Part shown: positions 19,677-28,039 of the stretch, piece by piece
Layout of the letters: every line of letters begins with the position of its first letter
How positions within the stretch are numbered: the first letter of the stretch is position 1
Virus record (IMG/VR): IMGVR_UViG_3300047370_000223
Coordinates: 1-28,039 of that record
Direction: 5' to 3' (one strand)
Length of the DNA stretch: 28,039 bases
From: a virus
Program-made: the position numbers and the translations under genes
The notes under the pieces: generated by a model
Told to the model about the DNA's origin: nothing
Seen by the model: the letters and a program-made list of their open reading frames with translations, nothing else
Database searches by the model: none

Positions 19677-20867
19677 TTAAGTCCAAGCCGTTTGCTGCGA
19701 TTGGAAAGGGTATTGAATCTGCATTCCTAAAACGATAGCTGTTGGCATCCCGGTTGAATAATCCCTCGAAATTTTCAGCATCATTGGCCCACCGGCACTG
19801 TATCCAGATCCGATTGAAACAGGATCGGATACGGAAACCGCGCCGTAACTCGTCTCGCCATCAACCGCAATCGTAGCTGGCGTAGCGTCGAGCGAATATT
19901 CAGTCACAGTTCCATCGAATTCAGGATTATAGTCGCCGCTGCCTTCTCCCGAATAATTGCTTCCGGGCCAGTCAGCATTGACCTTGAATTTCCAATCGAA
20001 TGCCGTCCCGCTTGTTAGAGCAAAATATATCAATCTCAGTTTCAATGTGCCGCCATTGTAATCACCGGGCAGAAAAAACCGATGATAGGCAGATTCATCT
20101 TGAGAGCCTTGGAACCGAGCAACGACCTCATCAATAGTGCCGCCAGTGTAAGCACCTACATCTGGGCCTGAAGTTGTATCTGGAATCAAATCGCCTGCAC
20201 GAACATTGAAAGTTCCGTAATGGGTTTGGACTAGCGAATCCTCAAGTGTGGATTTGCTGGCCTTCTTCCACGCGCCTCCTACACTGACCAGAAATAAATC
20301 AGCATCCGCCAATGTGCTGGCAGTAGCGAGCGAAGATTCACTAAGTCCGATGGTAGGATTGCCGTCAACCCCATCACCATTTGTAATCGCTATGGGCGAG
20401 CTTGCGTCTGGGGAAATCGTTCGACCTACAAAAGATCCTGCCGAAACTTGTGAAACAAGCCCGGTTTCAGATGCCGTGATGTTACTTGTGCCGGAATAAA
20501 CAGAATCCCGGCGAGCCTCCTGAGCGATCATTGTCGCCCGGTCGAAGGCAGTCTCCGCTGCTTCGGCTGGGAGAGAACCACCCGCTACCAGGTCTAATGT
20601 CTGGATTGCTGGCGTTTCGCGGAAAAACCGAATGGTTGAACTGGTTGAAATTGCAGAACCGGTCAGAACTTCGCCGCTCACGTTGCGCCCCTCACCGTCC
20701 TTGCTGGCGACTACAGAGAAATCTGTGAGCGTTGTGATTGTCCCGCCTGAATCGGTCACCTCACATTTGACGTGACTCGCTTCCAAAAACGGGAACGGAA
20801 TAGTGTAAACCTGCTCGGTTGAATTGTTTCCGCTATAGGAAACTGCTGAATTTTCAGTGGTGATCAT
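19677..20867 (-). CDS. Tail fibre / tail spike protein (T7 gp17-like N-terminus)
   Basis: The 396-aa protein begins MITTENSAVSYSGNNSTEQV, then Y-T-I-P-F-P-F-L (22-29), I-R-F-F-R-E-T-P-A-I-Q (near 79-89) and A-F-D-R-A-T-M-I-A-Q-E (107-117). This is the T7 tail-fibre N-terminal pattern that joins the fibre to the tail. The rest is Gly/Ser/Thr-rich beta structure with no recognised enzymatic motif and should carry receptor-binding specificity. It follows the giant virion gene by 23 bases. An AGGTTTCAGGA motif lies 14 bases before its ATG. Confidence 0.88.
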   Translation of the reverse strand: MITTENSAVSYSGNNSTEQVYTIPFPFLEASHVKCEVTDSGGTITTLTDFSVVASKDGEGRNVSGEVLTGSAISTSSTIRFFRETPAIQTLDLVAGGSLPAEAAETAFDRATMIAQEARRDSVYSGTSNITASETGLVSQVSAGSFVGRTISPDASSPIAITNGDGVDGNPTIGLSESSLATASTLADADLFLVSVGGAWKKASKSTLEDSLVQTHYGTFNVRAGDLIPDTTSGPDVGAYTGGTIDEVVARFQGSQDESAYHRFFLPGDYNGGTLKLRLIYFALTSGTAFDWKFKVNADWPGSNYSGEGSGDYNPEFDGTVTEYSLDATPATIAVDGETSYGAVSVSDPVSIGSGYSAGGPMMLKISRDYSTGMPTAIVLGMQIQYPFQSQQTAWT

Positions 20868-20881
20868 ATTATTAGTGTAGT

Positions 20882-20892
20882 TCCTGAAACCT
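20882..20892 (-). repeat. AGGTTTCAGGA motif, copy 6
   Basis: Exact 11-mer on the minus strand, continuing ACTAC. The first two bases (AG) belong to the TAG stop codon of the giant gene, and it lies 14 bases before the tail-fibre ATG. Confidence 0.85.
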
Positions 20893-23800
20893 AGTTATCT
20901 ATTAAATTTGTTATTATATCAACGCCGTCTCTCATCGGATGCATGAAAACCGCTGCTGCCGCAGTTTGGTCATTGAACAATCCAAGTGCGGTCATAATCG
21001 TTTCTGTTGACCGCATAAGATCATCAACGTCCTCAATCTTATGAAGATTCTTAACAGCGTAGGCTGCCTTTGGGATTGCAGAGAATGCAGTCCCTTGCGG
21101 CTGTGTTTCACCCAAAAGTGCCAGAACCGCGTTTTGCACCTCTTCACCTAAAACCGGAACCCCATACATCCAATCGGTTAGAACAGACGCGATAATTTTT
21201 TTCATTCGCCAATGTTTCGGGTCGAAGATTTCATCATCCTCATCATCTCTGAGATCGCGCCATGAATTTCGTATGATGGCAGCTATTAATGCGTTCGCAA
21301 CGATAGCGAACATCGTCGCCCTCCCCATCTCTTTAGACCAAACTCCATTTTGCAATTTAGCCTGAATCATAAGCGAAATATTCTTTCGTGCTTCACTGCC
21401 GAATACCCACGAGATTTTTGCTAATGGATTAACCGTAGTGTTTTCAATTATCGAACGTGCGCCTGATCTTGTGGGTTGTGCTAATCGATCCGTTACCCGC
21501 TCGGCCTCGTTTAACGCAAACGCCTCCGCTTCGCCCCTCTCTAATCCTCTTTCCAAGGCTTTTTGTAGGCGATGATCATAAACAATTGCAAAAGTTCCCG
21601 CAGTGAAAAGCGCATCAGCACCACCGATTAACTTTCCAACTTTTTGTGCATTAAATTTAACTTTCGTTGGCTTGCTTTTGCCTAAATCATTCATCAACTC
21701 ACGAACCATCACTGGCTGCTCTCTTAGTCGCCGTTTGATGTAGTCTGAATTGATTGCAACTCCCCAACCGAGTTGACCAGCGAACAGCTTGAATAAGCGA
21801 GTATTATATTGATACGATGACATCACAACATTCCCGGCAGCAAGCTGAGTCACCTGAATTGCAATTGTTCCGAGCCTGCCCCATAGGGCCATGATCGCAA
21901 AGTTTCCACCCACTTCGCGTATAAACTTATTGAAGCCTAAATGAACGCCTGCCGCTCGCACCCCGCCCTCGGTAAACATGGTAGTCCACTCCACTATCGT
22001 GTTGATTGACTCCTGACCGGCCTTTGCAGAAATTGCATTTCTAACCTTTCTGTTGCCAAGAACCGCATTCGCCTCCTGTGAAAATTCAGAGAAGGCCAAC
22101 CAGTGTTCCATCTGACGCTTGTGTGAGAAGTATTTTTCAAGACCGTTTTGGAAGTCAGGTTCCGCAATAAAACCACCTCTTGTTCTTAATGCACCGGGAG
22201 TATTGTTTCTGGACAACTGCATTCCGGTTGTAGGATCGGTATTATCTCCCTCACTTGACTGAATAGGGATTACAGAAATCGGAGCGTAGAACTTGTTCTT
22301 CGGCATATCTACCCCGTTCTGTTTCCTGTAGAGCTTATTCAACCTGTCGTATTCCTGCGAATATCTGCTCTGCAAGAAAGATAAAATCATCCTACCGGTA
22401 TCACTCAAACCCTTTTCGATTTGTTTTACGAACTCTTCGCCGTAATGCCAATCGCCGTTAGGTTTGCCAGTCTCCTCATCCTTGTGGCCCTCCATGTGCC
22501 GCCGCCCGTCCTCTTGATCCCATGTCAGAAGAATGTCAACAGCATCCAATTCAGAGTAAATTCCTTCGTCAGTTTCTATTGTTGGCTCATCCAACTTGGT
22601 CAAAATTTTAGCTGACTTCACATCATCAGATTCGATGTTCTCTTTAACATAGGCTTCGAAGTCATCGTAGATGGCTTGCATTGCGTCCGTTAAATCGTTT
22701 TCGGCTTTTCTCTGCCCATCAGCAAGATAGATCGCTATTTCCGAATCTTCTCCGAATAGGTAAGAAACAACAAAGTCCCAAGGCTGAAATCCTAGAATCC
22801 CTTTTCGTTTGCCTTTCACCTCATTCTTTTTCTTCTTGCGCGACTTCGCTGAACTATCGGCATTGGTTGAATCTATTGCCTCACCACGCAATGCTTCATA
22901 CCGCTCTCGTTTTTCAGCTTCACTCTCAAGCGCATTGATCCATGCACCGTTGTAGAGATCGTTGAGCATCTTAACAGCGTCATGCCGTTGCGTAGCGTCT
23001 CGATCTCTCCAACCGGCGAAGGCCCGGTAGATTTCAGCCAGCAGACCAGCTCGGACACTGTCCTCCATTAGTTGCTGTTTTTTTTCCTCGCTCAACGTAT
23101 CGAAATTAATTTCCTCAATACTAGCAATGTCGATCTCTGCTTTTTGTGCCTCTGCTTCCCCCTGCTCCAATGTAAGCAAATTCCTAGCCTCTTTCGCAGC
23201 GTCTACCAGTGTATAGAAACTTTGACCCAGACGGCCTTTATACTTCTTGCCAGCTTCGGTAACTTTAGTTTTTTGTATCCTCGCCAGTATTCCATTTTTC
23301 GGATCATCGAGAGCGGCATCAGCTTCTTTATACAAATAGTATTCCAGTTCTTGGTCAGCACGTTTCACGCGCCGCTCGATCTCCTTCAACATTGCCTCTG
23401 GCGATGATCTCTTTGCGATGGCAGTGACACCACCGACCTTCCCCCGGATCTCCATCGGCAGCGAGCTGACAACAGCGTCGAGCATTCGCAGTGCGCCTAA
23501 TAAAGTTTTCTTATCGCTGCCAACGGTCTTCTTTTCCTTGAGCAGTTCTGCTTTCCTTGCCTGCCCAGCTTCCCTCGCTTCCCTCGACATCCCAGCCACC
23601 TCGCGTCTCGCCGCAGCAGCAGCTTCCTTCTGATCATTAAAACTCTTAATCTCCGAATCTAGAGCAGAGAAGAATTCTGCTACGTCATCGAAGCCAGCAA
23701 TTTTTGCTGCCTGATCCGGGGACAGATTCCCGCCAAACACATAAGATGGCAAACCTTCAGGCATATCATTGTATTCAGCAGTGCTTCTCCCCTCTGCCTT

Positions 23801-26800
23801 AGCGCGAGTCTTGCCCATGATCGAACCACCAGGCATCCTCACCTGTATGCCGTCCTTCCTAGTGATAGTCCGGTAAGTTGTCAGTTCTGCTAGAATAGGA
23901 CGTTGAGCCGTATCATCAAGACTGTCGCTGAGTTCCAGTGCGCCAACAGTCGCGGGAGATATCCCCTCCAGTAGCTCTGACAGTTTCTCTTCCTCAACTT
24001 TCCGGGCTGCTTCGTTGATTTCTTTGGGAGTCCGGTTTGCCTCAAATACGGGACGAAATTTAGCATACAGGTCTAGGATCTTCTTGTGCGCTCTCGCCCC
24101 AACCTCATGCCTCAGAACCGGTGATCGCTGGAACGGCGAGAACATATCCGCGATACGTTCCTCTGCGTTTTCGATGACGGAGAAGGAAAGTTGCTTCCCT
24201 GATTCTCTCGTTTCCGATCCAGGCATTACCTTCAATGTGGTCGAAGACATACCAGAAGTTGGAAAAAGGTTTTTTCGCGCCTTTTCAAACGACTTCGTAT
24301 ATGGCTTTTTAGTCTTTGGATCAATCAGTTCCACATCCCCGAAACCAGAAGTTTCATGCCCAACCACCTTTTGCCAGTCAAACGCCTCTTTCATCGTATG
24401 AAGAACCACTTTGCTTTCACGGTTCTTCGGAACAATTGCGAACGGGTAGCTTTCATGGTGATCTGATTCAATCGCCTCTACCTCTCCCTGCGCCTCAATC
24501 ACTGCATAGATCATCCCGTTTTGATTGCCTTCTTGGAAATCCCGAAGGAACGGCTCGGTCAATAGGTTACCTAATCCCTGAGTCAAATTCGCCACACTAA
24601 GTTCGCCTTTTGCCAATGTTGCAGCAGCATACGGATTGTGATCCCCGTGGAGTTTGTCTGCCACAAACCGCGCTTGCTTCATAATCTTCGGATCAGCTTT
24701 TGCCTTTGCAGTTCCAATCTCGTCAGTCAGTTGCTTGATCAGGGATTGAACGAACGCTTTGCGAACAGCAAAGACGGCATTTTCTGGATCTAGCAGACCG
24801 TCCATCCTATCGATGTTTGCCGCCAGTCCGTCCTTAACCGCTAACGGGTTGTCTCTAAATTTGTTTACCTTCCCCTTATCGTCAGTTATGGACACCTTGC
24901 TCGCCTTAACGATCATGCTGTTAAGTTTCGACTTCGTCACTCCAGTTTTTCTTGGTTGATCCGCAAGTGCCTCAAAGAATCGGACAACTCCCCGCGACAT
25001 TGTCGTAGAAGAAAACAATTTGCCAACCGGGGCCGAAACCAACCCCATGAGAATTCGACCTCCGTTCTTCCTTCCAATTTCGTTTAGGTGGTTGGCTGTT
25101 TTTTCAGCAACTGCTTGGGTGGATGCCCAAAAGTAGTTTAGATCAGCAAAAAGTGCCGGATAAAACACTCCCCCTTTCCCTTCCAACTCCTGCCCGTCTT
25201 CAAATATTACCTTGCCGGAAAACGCATTGTCAGGAGCGTGAAGAAGAATGTTCTGTCCTACGAAATTATCAATGGACTGGTCAGGCTTGATCTTGCCTTC
25301 TTTCAGAAGATCGTCAAACCGATCATCGTTCCGAAGGTATTCTGTGCTTTGAATAACAGAAAAACCAACCTCGTCCCTGCTCTCTGCTTCGGTCAGAGGC
25401 CCACCCGCCTCTAATCCTGATCGGTCGCCAGAGACGTTGCTCGATCCAGAATCAGATCCTCTGCCTGCTCTTTGAGTAGAATCTCCTCCGCTTCTTGGAA
25501 GAGGGAATCCAATTCGTCGTTCGAGACTTCCTTCTCGCTTGAGTCGTTTGAGGTATTGGTCATAGCTCTCAGGTTCATTTCCACTTTTTCTGATTGATGC
25601 TGCCCAGATTGCGGCTTGAACCTCTCGCGGCTCCCATCCTATAAGATTTGCAATCTCAGTCAATACTTTCTCTGCTTTTTCAAATTGCGCTTTGGTAGGA
25701 GATGTTACCCCGAAAAGCATCCTCGCTACGTGCCGATCAACGACCACCTTTGATTTGTCTCCGCTGGAAGCCTCTTCGTAGTTTCCAATCTTCCTGCCGT
25801 TGAGTTTCTTACTATCGTTACGGATTTTCTCCAAGTTTCCGATTACTGGAGCAAGATAGCCCACAAATTCCTCTCCTCGCTTCAGTTGACCGTACGCCTT
25901 CAGCGCAAGTGATACATTGGCCTTTACACTTGCGGCCTGAGATGTGGCACTGAGAAGTCGCTGAAACAGTTTATGATCAGGCCCAAAATACTCGCGAAGA
26001 AGTTCCTCATGCCTCTCGTAGAAATCCTTCCAGTCCGACGAAGCCTCCACTGCCTCTATGATTTGCGCTCGGGTCATCTTCAACCGAAGAGATGACTTTT
26101 GATTGATAACAGAAAACGAAACATCATCCGTAGGCTCAACCTTGCTTTCCTCCACCTCCAATTCTACACCGTCCTCTTCTAGCTCCTCTTTAAATTTCTC
26201 CGCTTCAGTCAGGACATCGGCCTCATACTGACCCTGGTCACTCATGCCGACTGATCTCGCCAGTTCCTGTTCCAACTCCGCATCAAGTTTACCTTCCCGG
26301 CGAAGTTTGTTTAGTTTAGCTGCCCTCCTCCATATAGAGCGGAAGAATTGAGCATATGCTCCCATTGTCGAACCAAGGCCAGCACGCATGATGTCGGCAT
26401 ATTTCTGCCGGGCGTTCTTAGCTTTTCCTTCTGAATCCTTTTCCGCTCTGCCAAGCACTTCACCTTTCTTAGTCCTACCGACAAAGTAGGATTGAACTAA
26501 CGCAGAATAGGCTTCCTTGATGTCACCATTAGTTAGATCCTCATCAGCTTTTCCAGAGATAAACACCTTATCTCCTGAAACCTCTTCGTAGCCACGGATT
26601 TTAGAAATCAACCAGTCGCGTTTGCCATCTTGCAAAAGCACTGCTGCATCGCCTTCACTCTTTTCCTCGATGATCGTAATTGGTGAAAATCCTTGATACA
26701 GTGTTGACGTTGTCTTTGCGATGCCCTTAGCAAACTCGGTGACGTTTTTACCTAGAATTCTAGCATTCGCTAGACGCTCGTCATCGGTCATCCCCTCCAA

Positions 26801-28039
26801 GTCTGCCGTATTGCGAGCAATATTGTATTCTGTTTCTAGATCATTTTGCAAACTTTGCCCGGTCTGCTCTTTAGCAATGTCGAGTCGATTCAACGCCCTC
26901 TCTCGCGTTTCTTCTCCTTCCTCAACTACTTGAAGCATATTCCTCTCAAACGGTTTTATTAAGTATGTTAACTCTCGGCCTGCTTCTACATCCTTTTCCA
27001 CCTGTGAAATCGTTGCCTTTATCTCCTCATGTAAATCTAGAAATTTGTCTTGGAGATGCTTTTCTCTTGCGTTTTCCAATTCCGCGTAGGTCTGGAATTC
27101 CACAACGCTCTCATCGGCAAAACGCAAACCCCAACCGTTTTGGGTTTTAATCGTGGTTGGAATGAAACCAAGTTCCTCACCCTCCTCAATTATCTTGCTT
27201 CTTTTATCTATTTCCTTTTTTTGCAGCTTTAGCGCATCAGCTAACCTAGTATTGGGAGTCTTAGTTTTTTTGCCTTCTTCACGCTTTAATCCTTTGCGGA
27301 GTATCGCTTGCGCCTCATCCAGCTTGCCTTCCTTTTGCAACGCATCGACCTCAAGAGCTTCTGCCTCAGTCAACCCGGACGCGACCATTACGTCAGTGCT
27401 AAACATCAAACCTTTGGTAAGGGCATAGTCACGCCACGATCCAACGCCAGCACCGATAAGGTTCATCAGAACGATAGTTGGAATCAATTCCTCTAGGTTT
27501 TCTTCTGAAGCAAAAACGCTAAGTTTTTCTTCCCAATTAACATTAGGAACATCCTTTTTCAAAGCTGCTGCAATTGACTGAACAACCCAAGGGGCCATGT
27601 CTTGAGCGAACTCCTGTCCAAACTCCAGTGTAGTTCCCACTGTCAGACGAGTTAAAGCATTTGCCGCTCGCCTCCTTTTTGTAAGTGTAGGATTTTTTAG
27701 TAGCCTCCCCAAAAAAGGAGTCCTTCCCGTAATAACCTGAAACGGAATGTATTGCAGAAGATGCTGGAAAACGCCTGCGGTCGTTCCCAATTCAGTTGCA
27801 TCGCTGGCAGACATACCGGGATTGGATCTCATAATATCCAATGTCGAGCGATCTGAGAATGTTTTAATATTAACCGCCCTTAGAATCGGATTCGCCATCA
27901 TTATCAAATCTGGCGCAGACGAAGAAAGTCCAAGGACGGCCTTTGCTGTGTAAAACGCGGCCGGGTTTTCTTCTTTTGTAGTATTAGGTTCAGCCGGGTC
28001 AATTACTTGAGTAGCCAACTGATTTATGTCGTGATACAA
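20891..28039 (-). CDS. Giant polyvalent / internal virion protein (partial, N-terminus outside window)
   Basis: 2382 residues are visible and the frame is open at the window edge. The visible part is mostly charged helices. An N-terminal hydrophobic stretch (about 30-210) is followed by coiled coil. A segment near 650-830 resembles the DUF7178-type helical domain (V-V-V-D-R-H-V-A-R-M-L-F-G). The C-terminal 500 residues hold Y-x-x-x-N-K-L-Y and N-K-F-Y-A-P-I, then alanine-rich hydrophobic segments like the LPD38-type polyvalent domains. A motif F-S-V-I recurs at 642, 893 and 1286. It is probably packaged in the head and ejected with the DNA, like T7 internal proteins. Confidence 0.85.
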   Translation of the reverse strand: MYHDINQLATQVIDPAEPNTTKEENPAAFYTAKAVLGLSSSAPDLIMMANPILRAVNIKTFSDRSTLDIMRSNPGMSASDATELGTTAGVFQHLLQYIPFQVITGRTPFLGRLLKNPTLTKRRRAANALTRLTVGTTLEFGQEFAQDMAPWVVQSIAAALKKDVPNVNWEEKLSVFASEENLEELIPTIVLMNLIGAGVGSWRDYALTKGLMFSTDVMVASGLTEAEALEVDALQKEGKLDEAQAILRKGLKREEGKKTKTPNTRLADALKLQKKEIDKRSKIIEEGEELGFIPTTIKTQNGWGLRFADESVVEFQTYAELENAREKHLQDKFLDLHEEIKATISQVEKDVEAGRELTYLIKPFERNMLQVVEEGEETRERALNRLDIAKEQTGQSLQNDLETEYNIARNTADLEGMTDDERLANARILGKNVTEFAKGIAKTTSTLYQGFSPITIIEEKSEGDAAVLLQDGKRDWLISKIRGYEEVSGDKVFISGKADEDLTNGDIKEAYSALVQSYFVGRTKKGEVLGRAEKDSEGKAKNARQKYADIMRAGLGSTMGAYAQFFRSIWRRAAKLNKLRREGKLDAELEQELARSVGMSDQGQYEADVLTEAEKFKEELEEDGVELEVEESKVEPTDDVSFSVINQKSSLRLKMTRAQIIEAVEASSDWKDFYERHEELLREYFGPDHKLFQRLLSATSQAASVKANVSLALKAYGQLKRGEEFVGYLAPVIGNLEKIRNDSKKLNGRKIGNYEEASSGDKSKVVVDRHVARMLFGVTSPTKAQFEKAEKVLTEIANLIGWEPREVQAAIWAASIRKSGNEPESYDQYLKRLKREGSLERRIGFPLPRSGGDSTQRAGRGSDSGSSNVSGDRSGLEAGGPLTEAESRDEVGFSVIQSTEYLRNDDRFDDLLKEGKIKPDQSIDNFVGQNILLHAPDNAFSGKVIFEDGQELEGKGGVFYPALFADLNYFWASTQAVAEKTANHLNEIGRKNGGRILMGLVSAPVGKLFSSTTMSRGVVRFFEALADQPRKTGVTKSKLNSMIVKASKVSITDDKGKVNKFRDNPLAVKDGLAANIDRMDGLLDPENAVFAVRKAFVQSLIKQLTDEIGTAKAKADPKIMKQARFVADKLHGDHNPYAAATLAKGELSVANLTQGLGNLLTEPFLRDFQEGNQNGMIYAVIEAQGEVEAIESDHHESYPFAIVPKNRESKVVLHTMKEAFDWQKVVGHETSGFGDVELIDPKTKKPYTKSFEKARKNLFPTSGMSSTTLKVMPGSETRESGKQLSFSVIENAEERIADMFSPFQRSPVLRHEVGARAHKKILDLYAKFRPVFEANRTPKEINEAARKVEEEKLSELLEGISPATVGALELSDSLDDTAQRPILAELTTYRTITRKDGIQVRMPGGSIMGKTRAKAEGRSTAEYNDMPEGLPSYVFGGNLSPDQAAKIAGFDDVAEFFSALDSEIKSFNDQKEAAAAARREVAGMSREAREAGQARKAELLKEKKTVGSDKKTLLGALRMLDAVVSSLPMEIRGKVGGVTAIAKRSSPEAMLKEIERRVKRADQELEYYLYKEADAALDDPKNGILARIQKTKVTEAGKKYKGRLGQSFYTLVDAAKEARNLLTLEQGEAEAQKAEIDIASIEEINFDTLSEEKKQQLMEDSVRAGLLAEIYRAFAGWRDRDATQRHDAVKMLNDLYNGAWINALESEAEKRERYEALRGEAIDSTNADSSAKSRKKKKNEVKGKRKGILGFQPWDFVVSYLFGEDSEIAIYLADGQRKAENDLTDAMQAIYDDFEAYVKENIESDDVKSAKILTKLDEPTIETDEGIYSELDAVDILLTWDQEDGRRHMEGHKDEETGKPNGDWHYGEEFVKQIEKGLSDTGRMILSFLQSRYSQEYDRLNKLYRKQNGVDMPKNKFYAPISVIPIQSSEGDNTDPTTGMQLSRNNTPGALRTRGGFIAEPDFQNGLEKYFSHKRQMEHWLAFSEFSQEANAVLGNRKVRNAISAKAGQESINTIVEWTTMFTEGGVRAAGVHLGFNKFIREVGGNFAIMALWGRLGTIAIQVTQLAAGNVVMSSYQYNTRLFKLFAGQLGWGVAINSDYIKRRLREQPVMVRELMNDLGKSKPTKVKFNAQKVGKLIGGADALFTAGTFAIVYDHRLQKALERGLERGEAEAFALNEAERVTDRLAQPTRSGARSIIENTTVNPLAKISWVFGSEARKNISLMIQAKLQNGVWSKEMGRATMFAIVANALIAAIIRNSWRDLRDDEDDEIFDPKHWRMKKIIASVLTDWMYGVPVLGEEVQNAVLALLGETQPQGTAFSAIPKAAYAVKNLHKIEDVDDLMRSTETIMTALGLFNDQTAAAAVFMHPMRDGVDIITNLIDN
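26573..26583 (-). repeat. AGGTTTCAGGA motif, copy 7
   Basis: Exact 11-mer on the minus strand, continuing GATAA. It lies deep inside the giant gene, read as V-S-G-D, in the same frame as copy 2. Confidence 0.85.

Noticed and set aside
24015-24401. A 128-codon plus-strand open frame inside the giant gene
   Set aside because: It is antisense within a continuous, strongly protein-like minus-strand frame and has no supporting motif or ribosome site.
1-28039. Diversity-generating retroelement as in BPP-1-like phages
   Set aside because: No reverse transcriptase motif and no adenine-variable template repeat are visible in this window, and the tail-fibre C-terminus has no recognisable variable repeat.

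Overview
The window is about 28 kb of a temperate, short-tailed (podovirus-like) bacteriophage genome. The evidence is a head-to-tail connecting portal, both terminase subunits, a scaffold and capsid pair, a T7-type tail-fibre N-terminus, a giant internal-virion or polyvalent protein, a lysis cassette, a repressor, a tyrosine integrase and a recognisable attP. The portal, Bbp19-like and capsid arrangement is closer to BPP-1-like podophages than to T7 itself. Overlapping Rz/Rz1-type spanin genes imply a Gram-negative host. attP carries part of a tRNA-Ala(GGC) gene. I cannot assign the host more closely. attP and the integrase sit in the middle of phage genes, so this looks like a free or assembled phage genome rather than a prophage end.

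Layout. Almost everything is transcribed leftward (minus strand), with genes joined by ATGA, TAATG or TGATG overlaps. Read in the direction of transcription from the control region near 14.45-14.55 kb, first comes an early block of small DNA-binding and unknown proteins (14.4-12.8 kb). Next is a recombination and DNA-modification block: RecT, YqaJ exonuclease, VRR-NUC nuclease and a two-frame cytosine methyltransferase (12.8-9.8 kb). A replication protein follows, with an iteron-like origin inside its own gene (9.6-8.4 kb), then tiny basic proteins, TerS, an SSB-like protein, TerL, portal, scaffold, capsid and a capsid-associated protein (8.4-0.04 kb). The only plus-strand block is 14.55-16.75 kb: repressor, attP, integrase and an integrase-coupled protein. 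The right part, still leftward, holds the giant protein (20.9 kb to beyond the window end), tail fibre, holin, spanins, endolysin, an HTH-phosphoesterase and small proteins.

The most unusual points are these. (1) An 11-mer, AGGTTTCAGGA, occurs seven times, always on the transcribed-sense (minus) strand and in different reading frames; its 9-base core occurs once more inside attP. (2) The C5-methyltransferase is divided between two overlapping frames with tandem start codons and a possible +1 shift at UGA-C. (3) A 24-residue segment is shared by the C-terminal tail of the scaffold and the N-terminus of an early protein. (4) GTGAC iterons with helical spacing lie inside the replication gene. 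(5) attP carries the 5' half, not the usual 3' half, of a tRNA gene, flanked by arm-type repeats. (6) An FSVI motif recurs at domain boundaries of the giant protein.
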